A DNA stretch of 38,905 nucleotides from a virus: positions 1-38,905 of IMG/VR virus record IMGVR_UViG_3300030430_004251; one strand, written 5' to 3'. Position numbers and translations under genes: made by a program. This document shows positions 27,511 to 34,246 of the stretch, piece after piece; the stretch's first letter is position 1; each line of letters starts with the position of its first letter. Under the pieces are notes generated by a model. The model was not told where the DNA came from, searched no databases, and saw only the letters and a list, made by a program, of their open reading frames with translations.

Positions 27511-28031
27511 TCACAGTAGAGCAAGTCAAGCAGGAGATTCGTAACTGGACAGAGAACTATCTCGATGTCCCAAGCGATCACTACAACGGTAGTAAGCCCT
27601 GCCCATTTGCCAAGAAGACCCTGGACAACAACGAGCACCGCATCGAGGTATCGGCAGAACACCCTGCTAGGTGGTACCAAGAGTTTGCGGAGGACAGCAA
27701 GAAGATCTACATCATCGCCTACCAGCCTGACACGATTGGCTTGTCAGAGGCAGTAGAGGAACTGAACCTGAAGTGGGCACAAGACGACGTTTGGGGTATC
27801 GCATTCGAGCCAGGAGAGGACGAACCCGAGGACGACGGCAACGACCCTGAGCAGTGGGGGAGTGTGACTGATGAGTCGTACCCCATGCTGCTGATCCAAT
27901 CACTATCAGAGACAAACAATCTGTCTCTGTCTCTTGAGAAGAAAGGCTACTACAACAAATGTAGCCCTGATTTTATGGACTATGTACAGTCCAGGAAGGA
28001 TTTACACAATGGCAGGACGCGGAAACGGTAA
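27507..28031 (+). CDS. Acidic protein of unknown function
   Basis: A 174-residue acidic protein starting at TTG 27507, overlapping the previous stop (TTGA). GAGG is 12 bases upstream, so the start is weakly supported and coupling probably drives it. It contains two alpha/beta-type segments (IRNWTENYLDVPSDHY, then KKIYIIAYQPDTIGLSEAVE), an Asp/Glu run (GEDEPEDDGNDPEQWG) and a final region YYNKCSPDFMDYV. It stands out among basic neighbours and might neutralise or chaperone them, which is speculation. Its last 23 bases overlap minigene 2. Confidence 0.72.
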   Translation: MITVEQVKQEIRNWTENYLDVPSDHYNGSKPCPFAKKTLDNNEHRIEVSAEHPARWYQEFAEDSKKIYIIAYQPDTIGLSEAVEELNLKWAQDDVWGIAFEPGEDEPEDDGNDPEQWGSVTDESYPMLLIQSLSETNNLSLSLEKKGYYNKCSPDFMDYVQSRKDLHNGRTRKR

Positions 28032-28095
28032 GAAGAAAACAGGTAAGAAGAAGAAGAAGATGGCCAAGGTCACTAAGAAGGTCAAGAAGAGCTAA
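28009..28095 (+). CDS. Polybasic minigene 2 (28 residues)
   Basis: A 28-residue protein, half of it Lys/Arg (MAGRGNGKKKTGKKKKK, then VTKKVKKS). AGGAAGG lies 8 bases before ATG 28009, one of the best ribosome-binding sites in the region, which argues it is translated despite its size. It begins inside the preceding gene in another frame and ends at a TAATG junction. No fold expected; likely an unstructured nucleic-acid-binding peptide. Confidence 0.6.
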   Translation: MAGRGNGKKKTGKKKKKMAKVTKKVKKS

Positions 28096-28253
28096 TGGCT
28101 AAGAAGAAAAAAGGTAAGAAGGACGCCTGCTACCACAAGGTGAAAGCAACCGCCAAGGTCTTCCCTTCTGCGTACGCGTCTGGTCGCATTGTGCAGTGCC
28201 GTAAGGTCGGTGCCGCTAACTATGGAAACAAGAGTAAAAGGAAGAAGAAGTAA
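28095..28253 (+). CDS. Polybasic minigene 3, Cys/PSAYASG protein (52 residues)
   Basis: A 52-residue basic protein beginning at TAATG. After a Lys-rich start it reads ACYHKVKATAKVFPSAYASG followed by RIVQCRKVGA. I recognise this Cys...PSAYASG...CRK pattern as a small domain that recurs in phages and some large DNA viruses, function unknown. The two cysteines may bind metal. The C-terminus is again Lys/Arg-rich. It is joined to the next gene by TAATG, so the set is translated as one coupled unit. Confidence 0.68.
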   Translation: MAKKKKGKKDACYHKVKATAKVFPSAYASGRIVQCRKVGAANYGNKSKRKKK

Positions 28254-28408
28254 TGGCTATGCGAAAAATGGGTAACGGAAACGGCAACGGCCGTGGTAAC
28301 GGTAAGAAGAAGTTGACCGGTAAACAAAAGAATTTGCCTGCCAGTCTCCAGAAAGTCATCTTGAAGTCCAAGGCCAAGAAGGCTAAGGGCGGCAAGAAGA
28401 AGAAGTAG
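28253..28408 (+). CDS. Polybasic minigene 4 (51 residues)
   Basis: A 51-residue basic protein from the TAATG at 28251. The N-terminus is an Asn/Gly repeat (MGNGNGNGRGNG), followed by a short predicted helix (LPASLQKVILKSKAKKA) and a Lys tail. No cysteine. The stop TAG overlaps the GTG start of the next gene (TAGTG). Unknown family; the design matches its neighbours. Confidence 0.6.
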   Translation: MAMRKMGNGNGNGRGNGKKKLTGKQKNLPASLQKVILKSKAKKAKGGKKKK

Positions 28409-28644
28409 TGGCCAAGAAGAAGTCTGCTACGTCCGGTGGTCTACGCAAATGGTTCGCCCAGAACAAAGGCAAGGGCTGGATTGACTGCAAGACCGGTAAG
28501 CCTTGCGGTAGGAGCGGCAAGAAGGACAAGAATCGTCCTTATCCTGCTTGTCGCCCTACTAAGGCTCAGTGCACCTCTGCCGCCAAGCGGAAGAAGGGTC
28601 CTGCACGAATCTCTTGGAAGAAGAAAACAAAGAAGAAGAAGTAA
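28408..28644 (+). CDS. Polybasic minigene 5, conserved Cys/Trp domain (78 residues)
   Basis: A 78-residue protein starting at GTG 28408. It holds a conserved-looking core: GLRKWFAQN, then GWIDCKTGKPCGRSGKKD, then RPYPACRP and GPARISWKKK, with four cysteines suitable for a zinc site. I recall this pattern from small uncharacterised proteins in marine phages and large DNA viruses. Lys runs at both ends make it strongly basic. It is coupled to its neighbours by TAGTG and TAATG junctions. Confidence 0.72.
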   Translation: MAKKKSATSGGLRKWFAQNKGKGWIDCKTGKPCGRSGKKDKNRPYPACRPTKAQCTSAAKRKKGPARISWKKKTKKKK

Positions 28645-28937
28645 TGGCGCGCAAGAAAAAAGGGTCAATGAAAGGTATGTCGGTAAAGAGCGGGCACAAG
28701 CGGCCCACTTCCAAAGGCGCTGGTATGACCAAGAAAGGGGTCAAAGCGTACCGACGAAGAAACCCTGGTTCAAAGCTTAAGACTGCTGTTACTGAAAAAA
28801 GTCCTTCGAAAGGCCGCGCAAAACGACGAAAGTCCTACTGCTCACGGTCCAAAGGACAGATGAAGATGCATGGTATTAACTGCTCTAAGACTCCTGAGAA
28901 GCGTATCTGCGCTGCTCGCCGGCGCTGGAGGTGTTGA
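28644..28937 (+). CDS. Polybasic minigene 6, KAYRRRNPGSKLKTAV domain (97 residues)
   Basis: A 97-residue protein from ATG 28644 at a TAATG junction; the open frame upstream is the previous gene read out of frame. Its core reads GVKAYRRRNPGSKLKTAVTE, then AKRRKSYCSRSKGQMK and AARRRWRC. I recall this as a recurrent small domain of unknown function in marine phages and some giant viruses. It is very rich in Lys/Arg with three cysteines. DNA binding or compaction is plausible but unproven. The stop is followed at once by the lysozyme gene. Confidence 0.75.
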   Translation: MARKKKGSMKGMSVKSGHKRPTSKGAGMTKKGVKAYRRRNPGSKLKTAVTEKSPSKGRAKRRKSYCSRSKGQMKMHGINCSKTPEKRICAARRRWRC

Positions 28938-28938
28938 T

Positions 28939-29778
28939 ATGGTTGATCCGCCTCGACTCCCAAGAGTCAACGACTTAGCTGTAGGTTCTGCCCCGCAAGG
29001 AAACCTTGCGGCGGCTACTGCAGGTGAGTTGTATGACATGTTCAATCGTTTTGTCCGAGACGCGCTTGGGACAGGCGAGACGGATGAGGCGAGAGCTCTC
29101 CGCGAGAGAAACTTCAGTAGCCCGACTTACAACTTTGAGCATGAGGCGAAACTAGAGAGAGCTCGTGAAATGGGACGAGCAGCTCAAGCGGTTGAGGAGA
29201 TGGACTTCCCTGTCCCCCACCCTGATGACCCTCGCAATCAAGCGCAACCCCGACCTCAGGAAGGGCTCGATGAGACTGTGCTCAATGCAGCACGTAACTA
29301 CATCCAGAGAAATGAGGGGTTTAGAGATGCTGCATACCCCGACCCTGTTCGGGGTGCAAGGACCCCCACCATTGGATTCGGCACTACTCGAAATCGTATG
29401 ATTGATCAGTATTTGGAGGGGCAAGGCCTAGATCCGGAAGCTGTGTTTACTATTGGGGGAGGCACAAGAATCACCCGACAGCAGGCTCGAGATATGGAAG
29501 ACCTGTATATGCGGAGATCTCTTCGAACTCTGCAAACAAGACCAGATACTCGTTGGTTTAATGATCTCCCAGTTGAAGCTCAGGTAGTCATGCTTGACAT
29601 GACGTACAACCTGGGTTCTCACTTCAGCTTCCCAAACATGTTTAGGGCTCTAGAGCGTGGAGACTTCAACACTGCTGCTGATGAGATTCTAAATACAGGC
29701 CCTAACGGTTATGCATCTCAGGTAGGCAACCGAGCGATCAGAAACGCCAATCGCATGAGGGCTCTAGCTGGTGACTAA
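28939..29778 (+). CDS. GH24-type lysozyme with N-terminal extension
   Basis: A muramidase that cleaves peptidoglycan between MurNAc and GlcNAc. From ATG 28939 (GGAGG seven bases upstream) it has 279 residues. The T4-lysozyme-like catalytic domain starts at about residue 112: Glu126 in QRNEGFRDAAYPD, Asp135 nine residues on, and Thr144 in TPTIGFG, matching the Glu-x8-Asp spacing of the family. The C-terminal lobe (VVMLDMTYNLG) is also typical. The first 110 residues are a charged, Pro-rich extension that ordinary endolysins of about 165 residues lack, and there is no signal peptide or anchor. It could be the endolysin or a virion-associated lysozyme; position after virion genes leaves both open. 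Confidence 0.88.
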   Translation: MVDPPRLPRVNDLAVGSAPQGNLAAATAGELYDMFNRFVRDALGTGETDEARALRERNFSSPTYNFEHEAKLERAREMGRAAQAVEEMDFPVPHPDDPRNQAQPRPQEGLDETVLNAARNYIQRNEGFRDAAYPDPVRGARTPTIGFGTTRNRMIDQYLEGQGLDPEAVFTIGGGTRITRQQARDMEDLYMRRSLRTLQTRPDTRWFNDLPVEAQVVMLDMTYNLGSHFSFPNMFRALERGDFNTAADEILNTGPNGYASQVGNRAIRNANRMRALAGD

Positions 29779-30532
29779 AGCGAAGATCCTAGCAATCAGC
29801 TGCACCCACGCGCCTTTTATGCCGGAGTCAACTCTCGACTGGCTCCTCGGAGTCATTGACCGTGAGGCGAAGGATGTCACCCACTTCTGTCACTTGGGTG
29901 ATTTGTTCGATGCCACCGCTGCCTCCGTGCACCCCAGCGAATACACCCACACGCTTCGGGAGGAGTACGACCAAGCTGGTTTGCTTCTCGAGAATATCCG
30001 AAAGATCCTGCCGGTAGACTGTCGTCGTGTCGTCCTTATGGGAAATCATGACGACAATCTCCGTGTCGCTGATCCCCGTCGTATCCCAAGGGCTCTCAGG
30101 GATCTCATCAATCCTCACATGCACCATAGTGAATTCTCCAATTGGCAGTGGTTACCCTACGAGAAGTCCGAACGTGGCTGCTACCGGGTAGGTCAGTGCG
30201 TATTCTACCACGGCTTTGACGCGGGCGCCACCAGCGATGAGACAGAGGCGCTCCAGTTCAACAACCTGACAGGCAGTGATCCTTGGCGTCTGTTCGTTCG
30301 GGGGCACACCCACCGACCTGTGGACCCCACCCGGTGTATGCGTACCAAGAGAATCCCTCTGCCGTGGTGGTACATGAACGTGGGCACATGCGGACCTCTG
30401 AAGCCAGACTATATGCAGCGCAAAGACACATCCCAGTGGGGGAGTTCTGTTGGCATCATTGAGTGTCTCACTGATCGACCCGACCGTATGCGTACACGTA
30501 ACTGGTCAGCCCGATTGGAGAGAATGCTATGA
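29771..30532 (+). CDS. Calcineurin-like metallophosphoesterase
   Basis: A 253-residue protein starting at GTG 29771, overlapping the lysozyme stop by 8 bases. It has the metallophosphoesterase motifs in order: ISCTHAPF at 9-16, GDLFD at 43-47, GNHDD at 91-95, a His in FYHGFD at 147, and GHTHRP at 178-183. These bind two metal ions and hydrolyse phosphodiester or phosphomonoester bonds; phage members include DNA or nucleotide phosphatases. The first motif normally reads Asp-x-His but here is Cys-Thr-His, so one metal ligand is changed. The substrate is unknown. ATGA overlap with the next gene. Confidence 0.88.
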   Translation: MTKAKILAISCTHAPFMPESTLDWLLGVIDREAKDVTHFCHLGDLFDATAASVHPSEYTHTLREEYDQAGLLLENIRKILPVDCRRVVLMGNHDDNLRVADPRRIPRALRDLINPHMHHSEFSNWQWLPYEKSERGCYRVGQCVFYHGFDAGATSDETEALQFNNLTGSDPWRLFVRGHTHRPVDPTRCMRTKRIPLPWWYMNVGTCGPLKPDYMQRKDTSQWGSSVGIIECLTDRPDRMRTRNWSARLERML

Positions 30533-30696
30533 GACCCCCCTCAGAGGTTCTGTATAAACAACTATTGGACATGTGTATGGCATGGGCCTCCGAATGGGAT
30601 CTAGGTAAACACGCTGTGGTGGGCGTCTTAGAGGAGGTAAAACATGACATTCTTTGGGAAACCCACGAAGACGAAGAGGATTTAGACGATGAGTAG
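30529..30696 (+). CDS. Small acidic protein (55 residues)
   Basis: A 55-residue protein from the ATGA overlap at 30529. It has an amphipathic start (EVLYKQLLDMCMAWASEWDL) and an acidic end (ETHEDEEDLDDE). Without it there would be a 156-base gap in an otherwise gapless operon, and both junctions are typical overlaps (ATGA at each end), which supports its being real. Function unknown. Confidence 0.62.
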   Translation: MRPPSEVLYKQLLDMCMAWASEWDLGKHAVVGVLEEVKHDILWETHEDEEDLDDE

Positions 30697-31285
30697 CTTT
30701 TATAGCCCCCAACAGTTCAATCAGTTTGCTCAACCAACAGGAGGTTTTGCTAGGCCGATGCCGAGCAGGCCTTTTGCCTCGCCTCCTATGCCTACTGGCA
30801 ACATGATGGGTTTTAGCGGAGCTCAAAATTCTATGCCGTTTCCTGTGCTGCCACCGCAAGTGCAGCCGGGATTTAACCCTGAGCCTACGGGTAGTCCTGG
30901 GCCTGGCATGGCATACGACTCGCCTGCTGAAACCTCTCCGCCGCCTCCCCCTGCTCCTCCAAGCGGAGGCGGTAATCAGGGTACGAATACAGGTCAGACC
31001 ATGACAGGGCTAAGGGCTCTTAACCCGCAAGACATAGACCTGTCACGCTTTGGGGGAGGCATTATCTCTCCTGCAATGCAGTCAGCTGCGGTGCAAATGG
31101 GCATGATCTCTCCTGGGGCACTTAACCTTTTGGCTGGTATCCGAAACACCGGAGGTCCAAGAGGAGACTTTGCACGTCGGATGCAACGGCAATTTGCTGA
31201 GATGGATAGAAGGAACCGTCTGCGTCAACGACAAAGAGCTGCAGGATTCCGATCGCCACTCGTGGGCTCCATCATCTACGACTAA
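30689..31285 (+). CDS. Proline/glycine-rich protein
   Basis: A 198-residue protein. The first 105 residues are low-complexity, rich in Pro, Gly, Phe and Met (FARPMPSRPFASPPMPTGN; SPPPPPAPPSGGG) and probably unstructured. The last 90 residues are more ordered (RFGGGIISPAMQSAAVQMGM) and end in a very basic helix (RRMQRQFAEMDRRNRLRQRQ). I recognise no family. It could be a minor virion protein or a nucleic-acid-binding adaptor. It is coupled to the sigma-like gene by TAATG at 31283. Confidence 0.72.
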   Translation: MSSFYSPQQFNQFAQPTGGFARPMPSRPFASPPMPTGNMMGFSGAQNSMPFPVLPPQVQPGFNPEPTGSPGPGMAYDSPAETSPPPPPAPPSGGGNQGTNTGQTMTGLRALNPQDIDLSRFGGGIISPAMQSAAVQMGMISPGALNLLAGIRNTGGPRGDFARRMQRQFAEMDRRNRLRQRQRAAGFRSPLVGSIIYD

Positions 31286-31806
31286 TGTCACCCGCTGAAG
31301 ACCACATGGGGTACTTGGTTGTCTGGACTAAAAGAGCAGTCAAACAGTCTTGGTTTCCGCAGTGGTCATTCAATGAGATATTGTCTGAGGCTTTCATGCG
31401 CGCAGATCATCTGCTCAGTGAGAAGTATGACAGCAAGCGAGGCAACGTAACCACTTTCTTGTCGGCATGTCTGCGGACAGACTTGTCGTACAGATATCAA
31501 CGTTCGTTAGGGAAGAGCATACATTGGGAAAAGAAAGAGTGCGGAACTGGACGCCGAAGGGTTTGGACCCAACGCGTGCCGTCAGTAGAACACATCGAGT
31601 CGCTCGCTCCTGCCTTCGAGATCCCCGAAGATCTCGACCTAGAGGCGGCAGAGCTCACCCCCAGGGAAGCTCACATCGTGCAGCTCCTACTGCAAGGCAA
31701 GACTCGCGTAGAAATCGCACAAGATCTTGGAGTATCCCCAAGCCGCGTAAGCCAGTTGATCCTTCATAGAATCAAAGAGAAGATAGAGCCCTATCTAGAC
31801 GGGTAG
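31285..31806 (+). CDS. Sigma-factor-like transcription regulator
   Basis: A 173-residue protein resembling a small sigma-70-type factor. Residues about 29-75 look like region 2 (EILSEAFMRADHLLSEKYDS, then NVTTFLSACLRTDLSYRYQR), which would contact core polymerase and the -10 element. Residues about 122-168 look like region 4, with a helix-turn-helix (ELTPREAHIVQLLLQGKTR, then IAQDLGVSPSRVSQLILHRI). A variable basic loop joins them. Length fits small sigma factors. It is the last gene of the plus-strand late block and meets the minus-strand block tail to tail. It probably redirects host RNA polymerase; the target promoters cannot be seen here. A LuxR-like regulator is the alternative. Confidence 0.75.
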   Translation: MSPAEDHMGYLVVWTKRAVKQSWFPQWSFNEILSEAFMRADHLLSEKYDSKRGNVTTFLSACLRTDLSYRYQRSLGKSIHWEKKECGTGRRRVWTQRVPSVEHIESLAPAFEIPEDLDLEAAELTPREAHIVQLLLQGKTRVEIAQDLGVSPSRVSQLILHRIKEKIEPYLDG

Positions 31807-32343
31807 CCATAACTGTCTGTGCTCTGCTTGTACTCTGTAGGTTACGGGCACTAGCTTTGGTTTGAACCAAGCATTCAGTTCTTCTGGAAACAGAGACAGT
31901 TGCTCTTTGTTGACGTAGAGCGTGGCGCCTTTGTCTGTGCCTCGGGATGTCCACGCGCTCGCTCCGGCGCTGTGGCCGAGCGAGCTTAGTGTCCACCCTC
32001 CGCTTTCCTCTCCGCGTTTGATCATTGCTTCGTGCTGTGCTTGCGGCTCTTCCTTCCCGTGCCACCAGCTCCACACAAGCCAGTCTCCCCCACTACTGCT
32101 GTAGTACCACATGCGGGATCTTACCGGGTCTCTGAAGCTTTTCTCTAGCCTCTGCTGCGTAGCGCTGTCCGCTATTGGGACGTCAGCAGCTTTGATTCTC
32201 AGGATGCGAGCAGACTCAGGAGAGTCATACCTGCCGGCCCACCTGATGTTTGCAGTAGTTGGGTGCTCCCAAAAAGAAAAACGACCCCCGGGAAGAGGAT
32301 CGTTCTTCGTGCTGCGGTGCGTGTTATTAGTATCAGATCCCAC
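31795..32343 (-). CDS. Trp-rich protein of unknown function
   Basis: A 182-residue reading frame beginning at GTG 32343 and ending 12 bases inside the convergent sigma-like gene. The middle is unusually rich in aromatic residues (RMWYYSSSGGDWLVWSWWHG) and the whole looks protein-like, but I recognise no family. A strong intrinsic terminator (32271-32304) lies within its first 25 codons, so its expression would need read-through or an internal start; the next in-frame ATG is at the MWYYSS motif. Start position and expression are therefore uncertain. Confidence 0.6.
   Translation of the reverse strand: MGSDTNNTHRSTKNDPLPGGRFSFWEHPTTANIRWAGRYDSPESARILRIKAADVPIADSATQQRLEKSFRDPVRSRMWYYSSSGGDWLVWSWWHGKEEPQAQHEAMIKRGEESGGWTLSSLGHSAGASAWTSRGTDKGATLYVNKEQLSLFPEELNAWFKPKLVPVTYRVQAEHRQLWLPV
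32271..32304 (-). terminator. Intrinsic terminator of the minus-strand block
   Basis: Read on the minus strand, AACGATCC and GGGTCGTT pair (one G-U) around a 9-base loop, followed directly by TTTCTTTTT. This is a textbook rho-independent terminator for transcripts coming from the replication genes. On the plus strand no T-tract follows the stem. It lies inside the start region of the last minus-strand ORF. Confidence 0.75.
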
Positions 32344-32352
32344 ATGAGAAGT

Positions 32353-32583
32353 CTACACCCCTTTTGTGTTTTCTGACCAAACATATTGACATTGTTTACA
32401 GCGGTAGTAGACCCGTCCATGACCACCCTTAAATGTCTCGCCTAGGTGGTAGGGGTCTTCTTCTCCGCAGTCAGGACATTTGATTGTCTCTACCTCTCCC
32501 AGGTGTTCCTGAGTCCACCGCTTGTTGCGATACATCCCCCCACGGGGACCGTAGTTGTATTCACTCTTGCCCCGGTGTGACAT
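32353..32583 (-). CDS. Small zinc-ribbon protein
   Basis: A 76-residue protein with a GGGAG Shine-Dalgarno sequence upstream. It carries two CxxC pairs, Cys36-Pro-Asp-Cys39 and Cys62-Lys-Gln-Cys65, separated by a beta-type spacer (GRVYYRCKQCQYVWSE), the layout of a zinc ribbon as in TFIIS-type or transposon/phage ribbon proteins. Such domains bind nucleic acid or RNA polymerase. The N-terminus is basic and Gly/Tyr-rich. It overlaps the preceding gene by 23 bases in another frame and is the last gene before the terminator at 32271. Confidence 0.78.
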   Translation of the reverse strand: MSHRGKSEYNYGPRGGMYRNKRWTQEHLGEVETIKCPDCGEEDPYHLGETFKGGHGRVYYRCKQCQYVWSENTKGV

Positions 32584-32746
32584 CCTTGGTCTCCCATACA
32601 GTCTCTACATCTAGGTAGAGCATCTGGACATTTTTGGGCTCAGACTCTGACGCGATGTCTTGCGCTTCATCTTCGCTCTCTGCGTCGATGATCCAGGTCT
32701 TCTTCTGTTCGACTACATCGCTTGACGTTACTTCATACATTGGCAT
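32561..32746 (-). CDS. Small acidic protein (61 residues)
   Basis: A 61-residue protein. ATG 32746 is chosen because GGAGG lies six bases upstream; the open frame above it crosses a hairpin and the end of the preceding gene and reads as low-complexity. The product is beta-alpha-beta-like (MYEVTSSDVVEQKKTWIIDA, a Glu/Ser helix, then QMLYLDVETVWETKD). Unknown family. It lies between the possible ssDNA-binding gene and the zinc ribbon. Confidence 0.72.
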   Translation of the reverse strand: MPMYEVTSSDVVEQKKTWIIDAESEDEAQDIASESEPKNVQMLYLDVETVWETKDVTPGQE

Positions 32747-32762
32747 TGAGTACCTCCTGAAG

Positions 32763-32794
32763 GCCCCGCCTCCCCGGGAAGGGGAGGACAGGGC
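32763..32794 (-). promoter_or_regulatory. GC-rich hairpin ahead of the 61-residue gene
   Basis: CCTCCCC and GGGGAGG (32769-32775 and 32781-32787) form a perfect 7-bp stem with a five-base loop, extended by an outer GCCC/GGGC stem. On the minus strand no T-tract follows, and the ribosome-binding site of the next gene lies about 10 bases downstream. It may be an RNA-processing or stability element rather than a terminator. Confidence 0.45.
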
Positions 32795-32816
32795 TGCAGT
32801 GGGGGAGTTCAGGATA

Positions 32817-33338
32817 TCAGACGGTAGCGCCTGAGAGGAGCTCACGAATGTACTCGGTCTTGTAGGTGCGATCACCGACTTCGCGGTAGTTGCACTTGAC
32901 GTTGCACACAACAGCTTGATCCGACTGGATCATGTTGGAGACTTGTTCCAACGCTGAGACCATGTTGGTTGGTTCACTGCCCAAGAGGACTGTGAGGTGA
33001 CCCTTCAACCGATTCATCTCGATCTCGGCACGCTTCTTGGAGCCTTCGAGAGTGATCTGACTTGGGTCAGTTGGCAGGCTGAAGATTGCACCACGCCACT
33101 GGAGTGGACTTGGTCGATCTGGGTCCTCACACAATTCGTACTCGAACTGGATGGTGGCAGCGGGGAACTCAAGTCCATCGGACTGCCGGAACTTGCCCGT
33201 GTCAGTGTGGAGTCCAACCAGATAGCACTGGTGGTCACCTGCTTTGGGCCATGGGGTGCCGCCACCTGACTCGGCGGTTGCGGCTGCGAATGTGTTTTGC
33301 ATGTTAGCAAAGGCGTTTTTGGTTTCATTATTCATCAT
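32817..33338 (-). CDS. Possible ssDNA-binding protein
   Basis: A 173-residue protein, mostly beta in its first two thirds (GDHQCYLVGLHTDTGKFRQS, then PAATIQFEYELCED) with a C-terminal strand set (AVVCNVKCNYREVGDRTYKT). It starts in an ATGA overlap with the RecA-like ATPase. In many phages the gene after this kind of ATPase encodes a small ssDNA-binding protein (DUF669/OB-fold type), and the beta content and acidic N-terminus are compatible. This is an inference from synteny; I see no decisive motif. Confidence 0.7.
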   Translation of the reverse strand: MMNNETKNAFANMQNTFAAATAESGGGTPWPKAGDHQCYLVGLHTDTGKFRQSDGLEFPAATIQFEYELCEDPDRPSPLQWRGAIFSLPTDPSQITLEGSKKRAEIEMNRLKGHLTVLLGSEPTNMVSALEQVSNMIQSDQAVVCNVKCNYREVGDRTYKTEYIRELLSGATV

Positions 33339-34243
33339 TGTGCTGTAGTTCCTGTATATGCACTTTCAAAGATATTCCATGCATCCTCACGTGTAAGATG
33401 CAAGTCGGGGAAGTCCACCTTCCCCTTGGTGATGCCGAGATAATCTTGGTGATTGATGGTAAAGGTATGTTTCTTCACCTTCCGTGTTTCGGGGCGCTTG
33501 CGTACGATCTCGTTTCCTTGGGAATCTACACGGCCCGTCTTCACTTCCCGCTCATAGGTCTCGACGTCCCACTCTGCGGTAATCACACCTGACAGTTCCA
33601 ACTGCCAGAAGAGTCGCTGCCAGAACCCACCAGTGATGGTGAGCCGAGGCCGCTCCTCGTACCTGTCTTCTCCAAGCTGGACAGACTTGTTGACGATGTG
33701 GCAGATAAGCCACACACCATAGCCATGCCGGCGCAGATCATTACAGGTGTTCAGTATCAAAGAGTAGAGGTCATCGTAAGCACGACGTCCATCCAGTTCT
33801 TTGAAGTCTTTCTTGCCTCCCTTGCGGGTGACGTATTCAGTTGCGAGTTGCAGCATACCAGAAAGTGTGTCGAACACAACCATCTCTGGTCGCGGTTCTT
33901 TCTTGGCAGCCAAGTCTTTGAGCAACTCAACTTTCTCTTGTACCTTCTCCCATGTCATGGCAAACGAACTGCCGTTGACGTCGACACACTGACCGTCATC
34001 ATCAACGCCCGGCCACACGCCGCACCGGATGTCATCCTCTGTGCGTGCAGGCATAGATGCCTGATCAAGATTGATGATGTAGGCGCCATCGCAACCCATG
34101 AAGAAGTTTGTCTTGCCACTCGCAGGAGGTCCGCTGATCATTGCAAACATTGATCGAGGTCCTGCAAACATCTTGCTTTTGGGCACGCATAGCTTGGCGA
34201 ATCGCTGCTGTGTCGTAGTCCCATGTTCTAGTTCTTGTTCCAT
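33335..34243 (-). CDS. RecA-like P-loop ATPase (phage AAA_24 type)
   Basis: A 302-residue ATPase. Walker A is GPPASGKT at 38-45, Walker B is MVVFDTLS at 121-128, and a later strand reads GYGVWLICHIV. This layout, a short N-terminus then a RecA-type core and a C-terminal basic region (RKRPETRKVKKHTF), matches phage nucleotide-binding proteins used in recombination, usually beside an ssDNA-binding protein and a RecB/Cas4-like nuclease as here. It likely loads on or remodels single-stranded DNA during replication-coupled recombination. ATGA overlap with the next gene. Confidence 0.82.
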   Translation of the reverse strand: MEQELEHGTTTQQRFAKLCVPKSKMFAGPRSMFAMISGPPASGKTNFFMGCDGAYIINLDQASMPARTEDDIRCGVWPGVDDDGQCVDVNGSSFAMTWEKVQEKVELLKDLAAKKEPRPEMVVFDTLSGMLQLATEYVTRKGGKKDFKELDGRRAYDDLYSLILNTCNDLRRHGYGVWLICHIVNKSVQLGEDRYEERPRLTITGGFWQRLFWQLELSGVITAEWDVETYEREVKTGRVDSQGNEIVRKRPETRKVKKHTFTINHQDYLGITKGKVDFPDLHLTREDAWNIFESAYTGTTAQ

Positions 34244-34246
34244 ACT

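Noticed and set aside
28569-28643. Upstream extension of the 97-residue basic protein
   Set aside because: The extension is the previous basic gene read out of frame; TAATG at 28642 gives the natural start.
32111-32347. Plus-strand frame opposite the last minus-strand ORF
   Set aside because: No ribosome-binding site and no protein-like pattern; it spans the minus-strand terminator.
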